From contig NZ_VHIQ01000001.1 in the NCBI RefSeq assembly GCF_006494535.1, forward strand, positions 436,736 to 500,735: a stretch of 64,000 bases of DNA. Reading direction: 5' to 3'. Made by a program: the position numbers and the translations under genes. Below are positions 34,201 through 42,497 of the stretch, one piece after another. A model generated the notes under the pieces. That model worked only from the letters and a program-made list of their open reading frames with translations. It did not search any database and had not been told where the DNA came from. The DNA is from Paucihalobacter ruber (GTDB lineage Bacteria > Bacteroidota > Bacteroidia > Flavobacteriales > Flavobacteriaceae). Numbering within the stretch: position 1 is the stretch's first letter; each line of letters starts with the position of its first letter.

Positions 34201-34457
34201 CTGGCGCTCCCGCCACAGGCGCGCAGGCGTCTGTGACGAGTGCCCAATTAAAAAAGCGTTTACAACGCAAAAACTCACCAACCCAAAACCTCCTTTAAAA
34301 TAAAGTCATTCCGAGGGAGGCACGACCGCGGGAACCTCTCCGGTGTAGTTCATATCTCCTGACTTGTCCGCTTCCTCTGGCGCTCGTCTGTGACGAGTGC
34401 CCATTTAAATAAGCGTTTGTAACGCCAAACAATCCAAAACACCCACAACAGCAAAAT
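34201..34457 (+). repeat. Segmental duplication, left copy
   Basis: About 257 nt spanning one long-form REP-like copy, the 69-bp repeat and one short-form copy recur at 34786-35046 in the same orientation. Most of it is identical; differences cluster in the hairpins (e.g. CTCGTCTGTGACG versus CTTGTCTTCGACG plus a 4-nt insertion). Confidence 0.9.
34282..34350 (+). repeat. 69-bp repeat, copy 1
   Basis: Runs from CCCAAAACCTCCTTTAAAAT through TCATTCCGAGGGAGGCACG to CCGGTGTAGTT. Identical to 34867-34935 and one substitution away from 43562-43630. It contains a GGGAGG ... CCTCTCC imperfect inverted repeat. Confidence 0.9.
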
Positions 34458-34552
34458 CCTCTAGTGCTCGTCTGTGACGAGTGCCCTATTTTCGGTGCGT
34501 TTGCAACGCAAACAATGAAACAATAGCAAAACCCAAAGGGAACTATTAATTT

Positions 34553-34585
34553 AGCCCTTTCAGGGTTTAAATCCCTGAAAGGGCT
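34553..34585. repeat. 13-bp perfect palindrome (CCCTTTCAGGG type)
   Basis: AGCCCTTTCAGGG (34553-34565) is the exact complement of CCCTGAAAGGGCT (34573-34585), 7-nt loop. A divergent version of the same 33-nt element is at 27020-27052 after pnp, and its first half is at 28379-28391. No T run, so not an obvious terminator. Confidence 0.75.
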
Positions 34586-34785
34586 TTACACCCCAACCCA
34601 ACTCTGAAGTTCCGGCCGCAGGTACGCCGTTTTTTGCAACTAGTGCCACTAACTCTGGCGCTCCCGCCAAAGGCGCGCAGGCGTTTGCAACGAGTGCCCA
34701 TTCCCAATTCTGAACCTTCCCCACAAGTGCACCCAAATCTTCAACAAGTGCCTCGGCTCAGAATCAAATACTCACCAACCCTCCT

Positions 34786-35046
34786 CTGGTGCTCCCACCA
34801 CAGGCGCGCAGGCGTCTGTGACGAGTGCCCAATTAAAAAAGCGTTTACAACGCAAAAACTCACCAACCCAAAACCTCCTTTAAAATAAAGTCATTCCGAG
34901 GGAGGCACGACCGCGGGAACCTCTCCGGTGTAGTTCATATCTCCTGACTTGTCCGCTTCCTCTGGCGCTTGTCTTCGACGAGTGCCTACCCATTTAAATA
35001 AGCGTTTGTAACGCCAAACAATCCAAAACACCCACAACAACAAAAT
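34786..35046 (+). repeat. Segmental duplication, right copy
   Basis: Partner of 34201-34457 at an offset of 585 nt (589 after the 4-nt insertion). It ends about 15 nt before the rpe -7 box. Confidence 0.9.
34867..34935 (+). repeat. 69-bp repeat, copy 2
   Basis: Second copy of the sequence at 34282-34350, inside the segmental duplication. Confidence 0.9.
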
Positions 35047-35061
35047 CTAAAAAACATTACC

Positions 35062-35069
35062 TATTTTTG
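35062..35069 (+). promoter_or_regulatory. Putative -7 box of rpe
   Basis: TATTTTTG followed by CACC, 27 nt before the rpe ATG, matches TAnnTTTG exactly. Confidence 0.5.
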
Positions 35070-35096
35070 CACCAAACATAAAAATCAATCTTTATC

Positions 35097-35765
35097 ATGT
35101 CTTCCACCATCATTGCACCATCTATGTTAGCCGCCGATTTTGCCAACCTTCAAAGAGACATTGAAATGGTAAATGCCAGTGAAGCCGATTGGTTTCATAT
35201 TGATATCATGGACGGTGTGTTTGTACCCAACATTTCATTTGGTATGCCGGTATTGGAAGCCATGGCGCGTCATACCAAAAAGCCACTGGATGTGCACCTG
35301 ATGATCGTAGACCCCGACCGTTATATTCAAACTTTTGCCGATTTAGGCAGTGCCATACTGACTGTGCATTACGAAGCCTGTACGCATTTGCATCGCACCT
35401 TACAAGCCATAAAAGCTGCCGGTATGAAGGCTGGTGTAGCCCTTAATCCACACACGTCGGTAGCCTTACTTGAAGATGTGATTAACGATATTGATTTGGT
35501 GTGTGTAATGAGTGTGAATCCGGGCTTTGGCGGACAAAGCTTTATAGAAAACACCTATCAAAAGGTGGCGCAATTAAAGGCACTTATTCATAAAAAACAA
35601 GCCGCCACCCTCATTGAGATAGATGGCGGCGTGACTTCAAATAACGCACAACAACTGGTAAAAGCAGGTGCAGATGTGTTGGTTGCCGGAAGCTTTGTTT
35701 TTAAAAGCCCTACACCCGTAGCTACCATAGCCGGTTTAAAACAACTGGCCGGCAGCGCGCTATAA
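35097..35765 (+). CDS. rpe: Ribulose-phosphate 3-epimerase
   Basis: A 222-aa TIM-barrel enzyme. Motifs: IAPSMLAADFANL, the metal-binding FHIDIMDGVFVPNISFG, LDVHLMIVDPDRYI, VMSVNPGFGGQSFI and IEIDGGVTSNNA. It interconverts ribulose 5-phosphate and xylulose 5-phosphate in the pentose phosphate pathway. Start and length agree with the family. It overlaps the convergent CBS-domain gene by 6 nt at the 3' end, leaving no room for a terminator. Confidence 0.97.
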   Translation: MSSTIIAPSMLAADFANLQRDIEMVNASEADWFHIDIMDGVFVPNISFGMPVLEAMARHTKKPLDVHLMIVDPDRYIQTFADLGSAILTVHYEACTHLHRTLQAIKAAGMKAGVALNPHTSVALLEDVINDIDLVCVMSVNPGFGGQSFIENTYQKVAQLKALIHKKQAATLIEIDGGVTSNNAQQLVKAGADVLVAGSFVFKSPTPVATIAGLKQLAGSAL

Positions 35766-36179
35766 AAATTTTATCATATAGTTAATCAAATCGGTGGTGG
35801 TGATGATACCAACCAGTTTACCTTCATCAACAACCGGTAAAGCATGAAATTCTTTTTTGGCCAATAACTGCGCTACTTCCCTAATAGGCGTATCAGAAGA
35901 TACGCTTACCAGATTTTTAGCCATTACCTGCTCAATGGTAAACATATTGTAAACCACAGTATCTACCTCATCTTCGTCTTCATTAAAGGCATCGGCAAAA
36001 CTAATGCGCAATAAATCGGTGTAACTCAACATGCCAATAATGCTGTCTTCATGTACCACAGGAATATGTCTTATTTTGTGCTTTTTAAAGAGCATTTCAG
36101 CAGTTTCCAAATCATCCTTGCGGTTAAGCGCAATGATTTTCTTGGTCATTATATCGGCAATTGGGATATTAATCATCAT
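35760..36179 (-). CDS. CBS-domain pair protein
   Basis: A 139-aa protein made only of two CBS domains (about 8-65 and 78-135), with IADIMTKKIIALN, HKIRHIPVVHEDSIIGMLSY and EFHALPVVDEGKLVGIITTT. Such pairs fold into a Bateman module that binds adenosine nucleotides and usually acts as an energy sensor; the partner protein is unknown. An acidic stretch (FNEDEDEVD) joins the domains. ATG ATG begins the ORF and either could be used. It is a stand-alone gene convergent with rpe. Confidence 0.85.
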   Translation of the reverse strand: MMINIPIADIMTKKIIALNRKDDLETAEMLFKKHKIRHIPVVHEDSIIGMLSYTDLLRISFADAFNEDEDEVDTVVYNMFTIEQVMAKNLVSVSSDTPIREVAQLLAKKEFHALPVVDEGKLVGIITTTDLINYMIKFL

Positions 36180-36276
36180 AACTTCCGGATTTAAAATTAT
36201 GATTAAATTTAATCTATTTAAGTGATTTCGATTATGACTAAAATCATGTGAGAGGTGGGAATTTTGTTTAATTGGG

Positions 36277-36358
36277 AACAGAGAGAAGAGAACAGAGAAC
36301 AGAGAGCAGAGAGAAGACCTGTCTGCCGACAGGCAGGGAGAAGAGAGAAGAGAGAAGA
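36277..36358 (+). repeat. Heptamer tracts (AGMAGAG) interrupted by a CCTGTC palindrome
   Basis: Six consecutive seven-base words at 36277-36318 (AACAGAG, AGAAGAG, AACAGAG, AACAGAG, AGCAGAG, AGAAGAC) and three GAGAAGA words at 36338-36358. Between them is CCTGTC-TGCC-GACAGG with CAGG attached (36318-36337), a form also found at 52412-52434. The 36180-36618 gap between the CBS gene and wzc holds only such sequence. Confidence 0.7.
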
Positions 36359-36452
36359 GAATGCTGTGCGTATTAGGTATACGAAGTACGAATTTAGAGA
36401 AGCTTGATCCTCTTATTTAAAAACGGTCGGCTGTAATCAAAATTAGTCTATG

Positions 36453-36572
36453 ATTTGGAATTTGGGTATGATAGTTATCGCGATTGGAATTTGAAATTTG
36501 GTGCTTGGCCCCAACACCTATCGGTATTGGAATTTGGATTTTAGAATTTGAATTTATAACCAACTACTCACA
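36453..36572 (+). repeat. Heptamer-like tract (GGAATTT type)
   Basis: Scattered seven-base words GGAATTT, GAAATTT, GGATTTT and AGAATTT, followed by a CAACTCA/ACTCAAA tract to about 36607. The same GGAATTT words appear three times in tandem at 41428-41448. Confidence 0.5.
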
Positions 36573-36618
36573 ACTCAGATACTCACAACTCAAAAACTCA
36601 AAAACTCACCTATCAAAA

Positions 36619-38943
36619 CTACCCCTTCGATCCATAACCATAGTCATAACCATAGTTATAGCCGTAGCCATAGCCTCTGCCAACGGGCACACCATTCAAG
36701 ACATAGGCCATGTTTTTCAACTTACCGGACTCATATAAATCTTTTGAAAAGTTGATGAGTTGTTTTTCTGAATAGTTGGCACGCACTACATAAAGTGTCA
36801 CGTCTGCTAAATGAGACACCAAAAGTGTATCGGTCACTAAGATGGTAGGTGCCGTGTCTACAATAATATAATCGTATAACAACTTAGCCTCCTCAATCAA
36901 CATCTCAAATCTGCCATTGGTTAATAAACTGGCAGGGTTAGGCGGAATGCTTCCCGATATTAAGGTATCGTGTTTGGGGTGGCGATCAAAAGCTTTGATT
37001 ACCATAGATTTCCAATCGGTGCCGTACTCGTGTAAATAGTTGGTAAGTCCTTTTTGATTTTTATCAATCCCTATTAATGAATGCAGTTGCGGATTTCTTA
37101 AATCGCCCCCAATCAGCAAGACTTTTTTATTAATGCTTGAAAGAGCGAGTGATAGATTGATACTGACATGACTTTTACCTTCTCCCTTAATACTTGAGGT
37201 AGAAAATATCACACGACCCATTGGTGTTTGCTGTACCGGTAAAATGTAACTTACATTCGAACTCAAAATTCTAAAAGCCTCTGCCTGTGAAGACCGGTCT
37301 TCAGGATCGCTAAAAATAGCCTGGGCTTCTTTAACCTTGGGCATTTCGGCTAGAACAGGTATTTTGTTGGTATATTGTAAAACATCGTTCCTGTTTTTAA
37401 CCTTTGTATCTAACAGCATAAATATATACAAGCCCGCAAAAGGAATCAGCAAGCCTGCAATAATGCCCATCATGTAAGTATTGCGACGGTTTGGAGATAT
37501 GGGCATTCCTCCCGAAAGCGCGTATTCAACAACTTTAATAGAAGGCTCGGTAATGGCCAGATTAATGGCGGCTTCTTCGCGTTTTTGCAATAAAAATAAA
37601 TAGAGCGTTTGCTTTATTTCCTGCTGACGCATAATGGCGCGCAACATTTTTTCCTTGGCCGGCAACCCGTAAACCTGCGACACAAACTGCTGATTGCGTC
37701 GTTCCATTTGTTGTTTGGAAACTTTTAACTGATTTAAATAAACCCCAATAGAAGACAACATATTTTCTTTGAGATCCTTTAAGGCATCGTTATAAAGTTT
37801 GATGGACGGATTATTCTCACCACCACTTTGGGCAAATTTATCTCGTTCCAGTACTTGCGTATTATACTCGGCTATCAATGCGTTAACATCACCACTGCTC
37901 AATCCAATATTAGACGGCAACAAAGTAGACTCATCCCCAGTTTCCAGAGTTTCCTTCAGCATATTGGCCAAAATAATCTGGTTTTCTAAAACAAATAACT
38001 CTTCCTCTGTGGTGGTGCGTTGCGAAATACCCAGTGCTGCATCGGTTTCTAAGGTAATAAGATTGTTGCTTTGTTTGTAATCTTTGATGCTCGACTCTAT
38101 GGAATCCAACTCGTTAGCCAGCAATAAAAAGCGCTCGTCAATAAAACTTATCGTGCGTCGGGAGATTTCCTGGCGATCGTAAATACCGTCTTCGTTAAAC
38201 ACCTCGATCAGGGTGTTGAGAATTTTTTCAGATTTCGCGCGGCTCTGTCCGTTATAACTCAGTTGCAGTAAATCACTTCCCTTTCCTAGCACACTAATAT
38301 TAACACGACCTTTAAGACCTGTGGTGAGCGGCATTACCGGAGAAAATCTAATCAGGTAGGTACGCCCCTCAATTTGAGGCATCAATTGCGGAATACCTTG
38401 TAATTCAAAAGGTAAATTATGCTTTTTATCAAATGTGCTAAAGCCTTCAAACGATTGTACCGCACTTTCACCGCGCGTCACATCAAAACCGGCGTTAGTA
38501 ACTTTGATGGTGTAGGTAGCCCAGTTAACACTGTCGTTAGAAATTTTCTTAATCACCGTAAAAGGCAATCGGTCTAACTCGGTAGTGAGGATGTTACCTT
38601 CCTCATAAAACTGCATGGTTAAATCCAATCTTTTAACCACCTGCTCAATAATGCGATAAGACTTTAAAATTTCAATTTCATTCTCAAGATTAATATTCGA
38701 TCGGCTAAACACAAAAGCAGCCGATGGCAACTCCAAACCTTTGGTCTTATTAAGAATTTTTATTTTGGCAGTACTGTTGTAAACCTTAGGAGTATAACGG
38801 AGATTTAAATAAGCCCAAACCAACCCTAAAAAAAGACCTAATGCAAACCAATACCAAAAGCGCAAATACTTGTAGGCTTCATTTTTAATTTGCTGCCCCT
38901 GCTCAATGGTATGCACGTTTCGGCTAGATGGTTCTGTTTGCAT
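36619..38943 (-). CDS. wzc: Polysaccharide biosynthesis tyrosine autokinase (Wzc-type)
   Basis: A 774-aa fused polysaccharide co-polymerase and BY-kinase. A Wzz domain lies between two membrane helices (about 28-48, FWYWFALGLFLGLVWAY; about 490-512), with coiled-coil periplasmic sequence in between. The C-terminal cytoplasmic kinase has Walker A GEGKS near 585, the A' motif as VLLIGGDLRNP and Walker B YIIVDTAP. The first Asp of the A' motif (DxD) is Gly. The protein ends in a tyrosine cluster, GYGYGYNYGYDYGYGSKG, the autophosphorylation tail. It controls polymer length and export with Wza, whose gene lies one nucleotide upstream in the operon. Confidence 0.93.
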   Translation of the reverse strand: MQTEPSSRNVHTIEQGQQIKNEAYKYLRFWYWFALGLFLGLVWAYLNLRYTPKVYNSTAKIKILNKTKGLELPSAAFVFSRSNINLENEIEILKSYRIIEQVVKRLDLTMQFYEEGNILTTELDRLPFTVIKKISNDSVNWATYTIKVTNAGFDVTRGESAVQSFEGFSTFDKKHNLPFELQGIPQLMPQIEGRTYLIRFSPVMPLTTGLKGRVNISVLGKGSDLLQLSYNGQSRAKSEKILNTLIEVFNEDGIYDRQEISRRTISFIDERFLLLANELDSIESSIKDYKQSNNLITLETDAALGISQRTTTEEELFVLENQIILANMLKETLETGDESTLLPSNIGLSSGDVNALIAEYNTQVLERDKFAQSGGENNPSIKLYNDALKDLKENMLSSIGVYLNQLKVSKQQMERRNQQFVSQVYGLPAKEKMLRAIMRQQEIKQTLYLFLLQKREEAAINLAITEPSIKVVEYALSGGMPISPNRRNTYMMGIIAGLLIPFAGLYIFMLLDTKVKNRNDVLQYTNKIPVLAEMPKVKEAQAIFSDPEDRSSQAEAFRILSSNVSYILPVQQTPMGRVIFSTSSIKGEGKSHVSINLSLALSSINKKVLLIGGDLRNPQLHSLIGIDKNQKGLTNYLHEYGTDWKSMVIKAFDRHPKHDTLISGSIPPNPASLLTNGRFEMLIEEAKLLYDYIIVDTAPTILVTDTLLVSHLADVTLYVVRANYSEKQLINFSKDLYESGKLKNMAYVLNGVPVGRGYGYGYNYGYDYGYGSKG

Positions 38944-38944
38944 A

Positions 38945-39703
38945 CTAACGTGTTAAGAGAATAATTGTACTTAATGTAATCGAAAAAAGACCTATTAAGG
39001 CTACAGGATTAGTAATAAAGCCGGCACTTTTCACTCTGGGTTCATTTTGATTCACCACAATCACATCGTTGGGTTTGATATAGTTAAATTCGCCGTCAAG
39101 ATATGCCGTGTTGGTAAGGTCAATTCTGGTAATACGGCGCACCCCTTCCAGTTCACGTATCAACATAATATCATCTCTGCGACCATTAATGGTTAAGTCG
39201 CCTGCATAACCCAAGGCCTGTAATAAATTAATATTTTGCTCGGTAAACACGTACGTGCCCGGACCGTTTACTTCGCCTAAAACAGTAAACTTGGCATTCA
39301 ATAAACGCACATTTACACCGGGTTCTTTAAGATGACCACCATCCTCAAGGAGTTTCCTTAAATCTTCTCCCAATGCCATGGTAGTTTTACCCGCCACAGA
39401 AATGGTACCCAATACCGGAAAGTTAATGGTTAAATTCTCACTTACCAGGTAACCTCCCAGGTTCATCATTTGCGGGTTCATGGCTCCGCCCTGAGCCATT
39501 TGCAGATTATAGGGTTCAGCCATTTCAGGTAGGGCCGCGCTTACCTGAATGCTTAAAACATCATTGGGCTGAATAATAGAATTGGTATATTTAATTTCGG
39601 TGTCGGGATACGCATCTGCGTCTTGCATATACCAAACATCTTTTTTTGACGCGCAACTGTTAAGTAATATACCCAACACAAAAATCCACAATAATCTAAT
39701 CAT
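38945..39703 (-). CDS. wza: Polysaccharide export outer-membrane lipoprotein (Wza-type)
   Basis: A 252-aa lipoprotein: signal ending in LLNSC (lipidated Cys17), then the polysaccharide export domain (IQPNDVLSIQVSAALPE and LVSENLTINFPVLGTISVAG), then an SLBB domain (FTVLGEVNGPGTYVFTEQNI). A hydrophobic C-terminal helix (VALIGLFSITLSTIILL) forms the outer-membrane part, as in Wza. It is shorter than E. coli Wza (379 aa), as usual in bacteroidetes. Its gene abuts wzc; together they form the export channel and its motor. Confidence 0.93.
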   Translation of the reverse strand: MIRLLWIFVLGILLNSCASKKDVWYMQDADAYPDTEIKYTNSIIQPNDVLSIQVSAALPEMAEPYNLQMAQGGAMNPQMMNLGGYLVSENLTINFPVLGTISVAGKTTMALGEDLRKLLEDGGHLKEPGVNVRLLNAKFTVLGEVNGPGTYVFTEQNINLLQALGYAGDLTINGRRDDIMLIRELEGVRRITRIDLTNTAYLDGEFNYIKPNDVIVVNQNEPRVKSAGFITNPVALIGLFSITLSTIILLTR

Positions 39704-39776
39704 CTCTAAATTTAAGATTTCATAGCAAATATAAGTGCAATAACTGTATTAACAAAGGATATAGGTAGCGCTTTAT

Positions 39777-40892
39777 TTATAAGAAATTTTGAAAGGCGGC
39801 AATACCCTTTCGTTTAAACTCCACAATAACAAAGGGAGCCGTATATAAAAAGCTGCCAAATCCTATAAGCAGCAGTAACTGCCAGTGAATATCAAGGCTG
39901 CGCCCATACCAGACACTAGCCACCAGTAGTATGTTTAAACCAACTATCATGGCTGTAGTACTTTTATGCGAAAACCCCATTTCCAGAAATCGATGATGAA
40001 TATGGTTTTTATCGGCTATGAACGGACTTTTCTTATGAACAAAAATTCTGATAATAAAAATTCGCATGGTATCCAGTAACGGGAAAAACAAAATACCCAA
40101 CACAAAAATAGGTGAAGAGTTATAAAACAGTGACGCACCTTGTTCAGAGGCATTAATAAATCTAACGGCCATTACAGCCAGTATAAATCCGAGAATCATA
40201 GAGCCGGTGTCGCCCAGAAACATTTTTTTACGTCGTGAAAAGTTCAGAAACAAAAAGGGAATAATCGCACCACAAACTGCGCCACCCAACACTACCATAC
40301 TTACATTGTCATGATAAGAAAATAACCAGGCAAAGGCTATCACGGCCATTAATGCTAAGGACCCTGCCAAACCATCAATACCATCAATTAAATTAAAGGC
40401 GTTAATCACCAGTACATATACAAACAGCGTAAAAACTACCGATAAAGCATAGGGCATAATGGTAACACCAAACAAGCCGTGTAATCCCATAATGCGGGTA
40501 TCGGTAAATATAATAAGCAGCACTGCCGCCAGTAGCTGTCCGATAAATTTCTTACGGGGCGATAACACTAAAATGTCGTCTTTCAAGCCTAAAAAAAACA
40601 AGATGGTTATCCCGCCAAGAATCAAGAATAAGCTTTTGGTATCCAGCACACCCCCAATCATGGTGATCGCCACTACAATACTCAAATAAATTCCCACACC
40701 GCCAAGATTAGGCACACGCACATGGTGTACGCTGCGTTCTTCCGGAGTATCCATCAGGTTTTTGGCCTCAGCCACGTTTTTAATAGCAGGGAAAGTTATA
40801 ACTCCCGTTATAGCAGCAACAACAGCGGCGAACAAAAAAAGCCAGCCTATATAAAGTTGCGGCTCAAAATTCTGTAATAAATCTTGAATCAT
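39777..40892 (-). CDS. MraY/WecA-family undecaprenyl-phosphate sugar-1-phosphate transferase
   Basis: A 371-aa membrane protein with about ten helices. Diagnostic cytoplasmic motifs are NLGGVGIYLS, NAFNLIDGIDGLAGSLALM, MFLGDTGSMILGF and KNHIHHRFLEMGFSHK, the last being the His-rich WecA signature. It moves a sugar 1-phosphate, in WecA GlcNAc-1-P, onto undecaprenyl phosphate and so starts the repeat unit. Position beside wza-wzc supports this as the initiating enzyme of the polysaccharide locus. A weak -7 candidate (CATCTTTG on the reverse strand, 40929-40936) suggests its own promoter with wza and wzc behind it. Confidence 0.9.
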   Translation of the reverse strand: MIQDLLQNFEPQLYIGWLFLFAAVVAAITGVITFPAIKNVAEAKNLMDTPEERSVHHVRVPNLGGVGIYLSIVVAITMIGGVLDTKSLFLILGGITILFFLGLKDDILVLSPRKKFIGQLLAAVLLIIFTDTRIMGLHGLFGVTIMPYALSVVFTLFVYVLVINAFNLIDGIDGLAGSLALMAVIAFAWLFSYHDNVSMVVLGGAVCGAIIPFLFLNFSRRKKMFLGDTGSMILGFILAVMAVRFINASEQGASLFYNSSPIFVLGILFFPLLDTMRIFIIRIFVHKKSPFIADKNHIHHRFLEMGFSHKSTTAMIVGLNILLVASVWYGRSLDIHWQLLLLIGFGSFLYTAPFVIVEFKRKGIAAFQNFL

Positions 40893-41155
40893 AATACTTT
40901 AATTAATTTAAGCTTTTAGGGAGGTATACAAAGATGATGCATTGTAAGTTAACTTATTATATAAAAATTGTTAAATTATTAACATTTTCGATAAACGGCA
41001 TAAATAATCTTTAATCCATTGGTTTTTACAGTATACAAATGCTTACCCTTAACTGCAAAAACGATAAGCCTGAGACGTGAACTTCCCTGAATAGAGTTGA
41101 CCGTTTTTAATATTAATTTTTCAAATTTTTGTTAAGTAGGTTTTACACCCCTAAA

Positions 41156-41171
41156 GTCCCCTCAAGGGGAC
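41156..41171. repeat. GTCCCC-TCAA-GGGGAC hairpin element
   Basis: Perfect 6-bp inverted repeat preceded by ACCCCTAAA. I know this type of sequence as dispersed in bacteroidete intergenic DNA. The surrounding 40893-41231 has no other feature that I can support. Confidence 0.5.
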
Positions 41172-41231
41172 AATTAGTTCTATGTATTGACCATAATTTT
41201 CAACCTATATCAGCCACGTACAATCAGGGAC

Positions 41232-41697
41232 GTACAAACTTCTAACTTCTAACCTCTAACTTCTAACCTCTAACATCTAACCTCGTAAATCTTAAATCTT
41301 GTAGTCTTAATACTTAATACTTGATACTTAATACTCTGAACTTAACATCTAACCTCGTAAATCTTAAATCTTCTAGTCTTAAGTCTTAATACTTAATACT
41401 TAAATCTTAAGTCCAGCTATAAAGTTTGGAATTTGGAATTTGGAATTTAAAAATTTAACATCTAACCTCATAAATCTTAAATCTTATAGACTTAATACTT
41501 GATACTTAATACTCTGAACTTAACATCTAACCTCGTAAATCTTAAATCTTATAGTCTTAATACTTAATACTTGATACTTAATACTCTGAACTTAACATCT
41601 AACCTCGTAAATCTTAAATCTTCTAGTCTTAAGTCTTAATACTTAATACTTAATACTTGATACTTAATACTTAACACTTAATACTCCAGTCTTAAAA
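41232..41697 (+). repeat. Heptamer-built tandem array (five larger units)
   Basis: Starts with words ACTTCTA, ACCTCTA, ACATCTA, then five larger units each beginning TAACATCTAACCTC, at 41271, 41343, 41456, 41521 and 41593. Unit lengths are 72, 113, 65, 72 and about 105 nt. Inside, words such as ACTTAAT, ACTTGAT, AATCTTA and AGTCTTA repeat in steps of seven. The second unit contains GGAATTT three times. The array stops right at the stop codon of the glycosyltransferase at 41698. It lacks any supported ORF. Confidence 0.85.
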
Positions 41698-42450
41698 CTA
41701 CCCAAAAAACTGCGGTATCTTAGAAAGATTCTTCATAAAAAGGGTATACCAGGGTATCGGCAGTCTGTGCCTCTTTAAGGCGCGGAAATCTTCTTTAGAC
41801 TTTTGAAGAATGTTCTGAATACTGCGGTTACTAACGCCGCCAACACGCATTTTTACAATGGTTAAAGGAAGGTAATGAAATTGCAGGTGTGGGTGTTTAA
41901 AAATTCGCAACACCAGCTCATAATCGGCGGCAATACGGAAGGAAGTGTCAAAAACACCGTAGGTGTGGTACAGTGAAGTTTTAAGGAATAAGGTGGGGTG
42001 TGCCGGCATCCAGCCTCTTTTAAGCAATTTCGTTTTAAAGGATTTGCTCCGCCAATTCCTAATTACTTTTGTAGTATCTTGGGCATTCACGTAATATAGA
42101 TCGCCATATACCCCATCGCAGTTGTTGGCTTTAAAGGCAGCAGCTATTTGCGCGATGGTATCGGGATGCGCCAGCATATCGTCTGCATGCACAAAGCCGA
42201 GTATGTCACCGGTGGCCATGGCAATACCTTTGTTAAGTGCGTCGTAAATACCCTGGTCGGGTTCTGAGATATAGCGAATATGGGGATGATCTTTTTGATA
42301 AGATTTTACAATCTCTATGGTGTCGTCTTTTGAGGCGCCGTCCACAATTAGGTGTTCAATATTGGGGTAGGTTTGTGATATAACCGACTCGAGCGCAGAC
42401 CCGATGGTTTTAGATGAATTGTAGGTGGCGGTAATAATAGAAATTTTCAT
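41698..42450 (-). CDS. Family 2 glycosyltransferase (WcaA-like)
   Basis: A 250-aa GT-A fold glycosyltransferase. It opens with KISIITATYNSSKTIGSALE and has HLIVDGASKDDT, the DxD-like metal motif in GFVHADDML near residue 91, and the acceptor-side RIAADYELVLRIF. It adds one sugar to the lipid-linked repeat unit in the cytoplasm; donor and acceptor cannot be predicted. No membrane helix. Separated from wecA by the heptamer array and from the acetyltransferase gene by a hairpin repeat, so it is isolated by repeats on both sides. Confidence 0.88.
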   Translation of the reverse strand: MKISIITATYNSSKTIGSALESVISQTYPNIEHLIVDGASKDDTIEIVKSYQKDHPHIRYISEPDQGIYDALNKGIAMATGDILGFVHADDMLAHPDTIAQIAAAFKANNCDGVYGDLYYVNAQDTTKVIRNWRSKSFKTKLLKRGWMPAHPTLFLKTSLYHTYGVFDTSFRIAADYELVLRIFKHPHLQFHYLPLTIVKMRVGGVSNRSIQNILQKSKEDFRALKRHRLPIPWYTLFMKNLSKIPQFFG

Positions 42451-42497
42451 TTTATAATCACGTATTATACTGATTTGTGCTGTTGTTCTATTTTTTT

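Larger units (their letters stand above)
34201..35014 (+). repeat. REP-like cluster C (6 copies)
   Basis: Copies at 34201-34268, 34377-34425 (short), 34461-34509 (short), 34655-34699 (long, no second hairpin), 34786-34853 and 34962-35014 (short), all plus orientation; a seventh, strongly degenerate copy may lie at 34604-34647. In two copies the second hairpin is GCGTT-TAC-AACGC, so the stem is kept while the loop changes. The 33699-35096 gap otherwise holds the rpoD terminator, a heptamer tract, a 13-bp palindrome and two copies of a 69-bp repeat. Confidence 0.85.

Noticed and set aside
34079-34888. ORFs of 74 and 84 aa with the same C terminus (RRAGVCDECPIKKAF)
   Set aside because: The shared end only reflects the 257-bp DNA duplication containing a repeat copy; not genes.
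27086-35014. CRISPR array
   Set aside because: Repeat spacing is irregular, copies are divergent and occur in both orientations, and no cas genes are present; a RAYT is.
36484-36738. 84-aa ORF antisense to the wzc end
   Set aside because: Translates heptamer tract plus the antisense of the tyrosine-rich wzc tail (IVITIVIAVAIA), hence artificially hydrophobic.
41232-41697. Heptamer array as a coding repeat protein
   Set aside because: Frequent stops in all frames (TAA occurs in most words) and no start signal.
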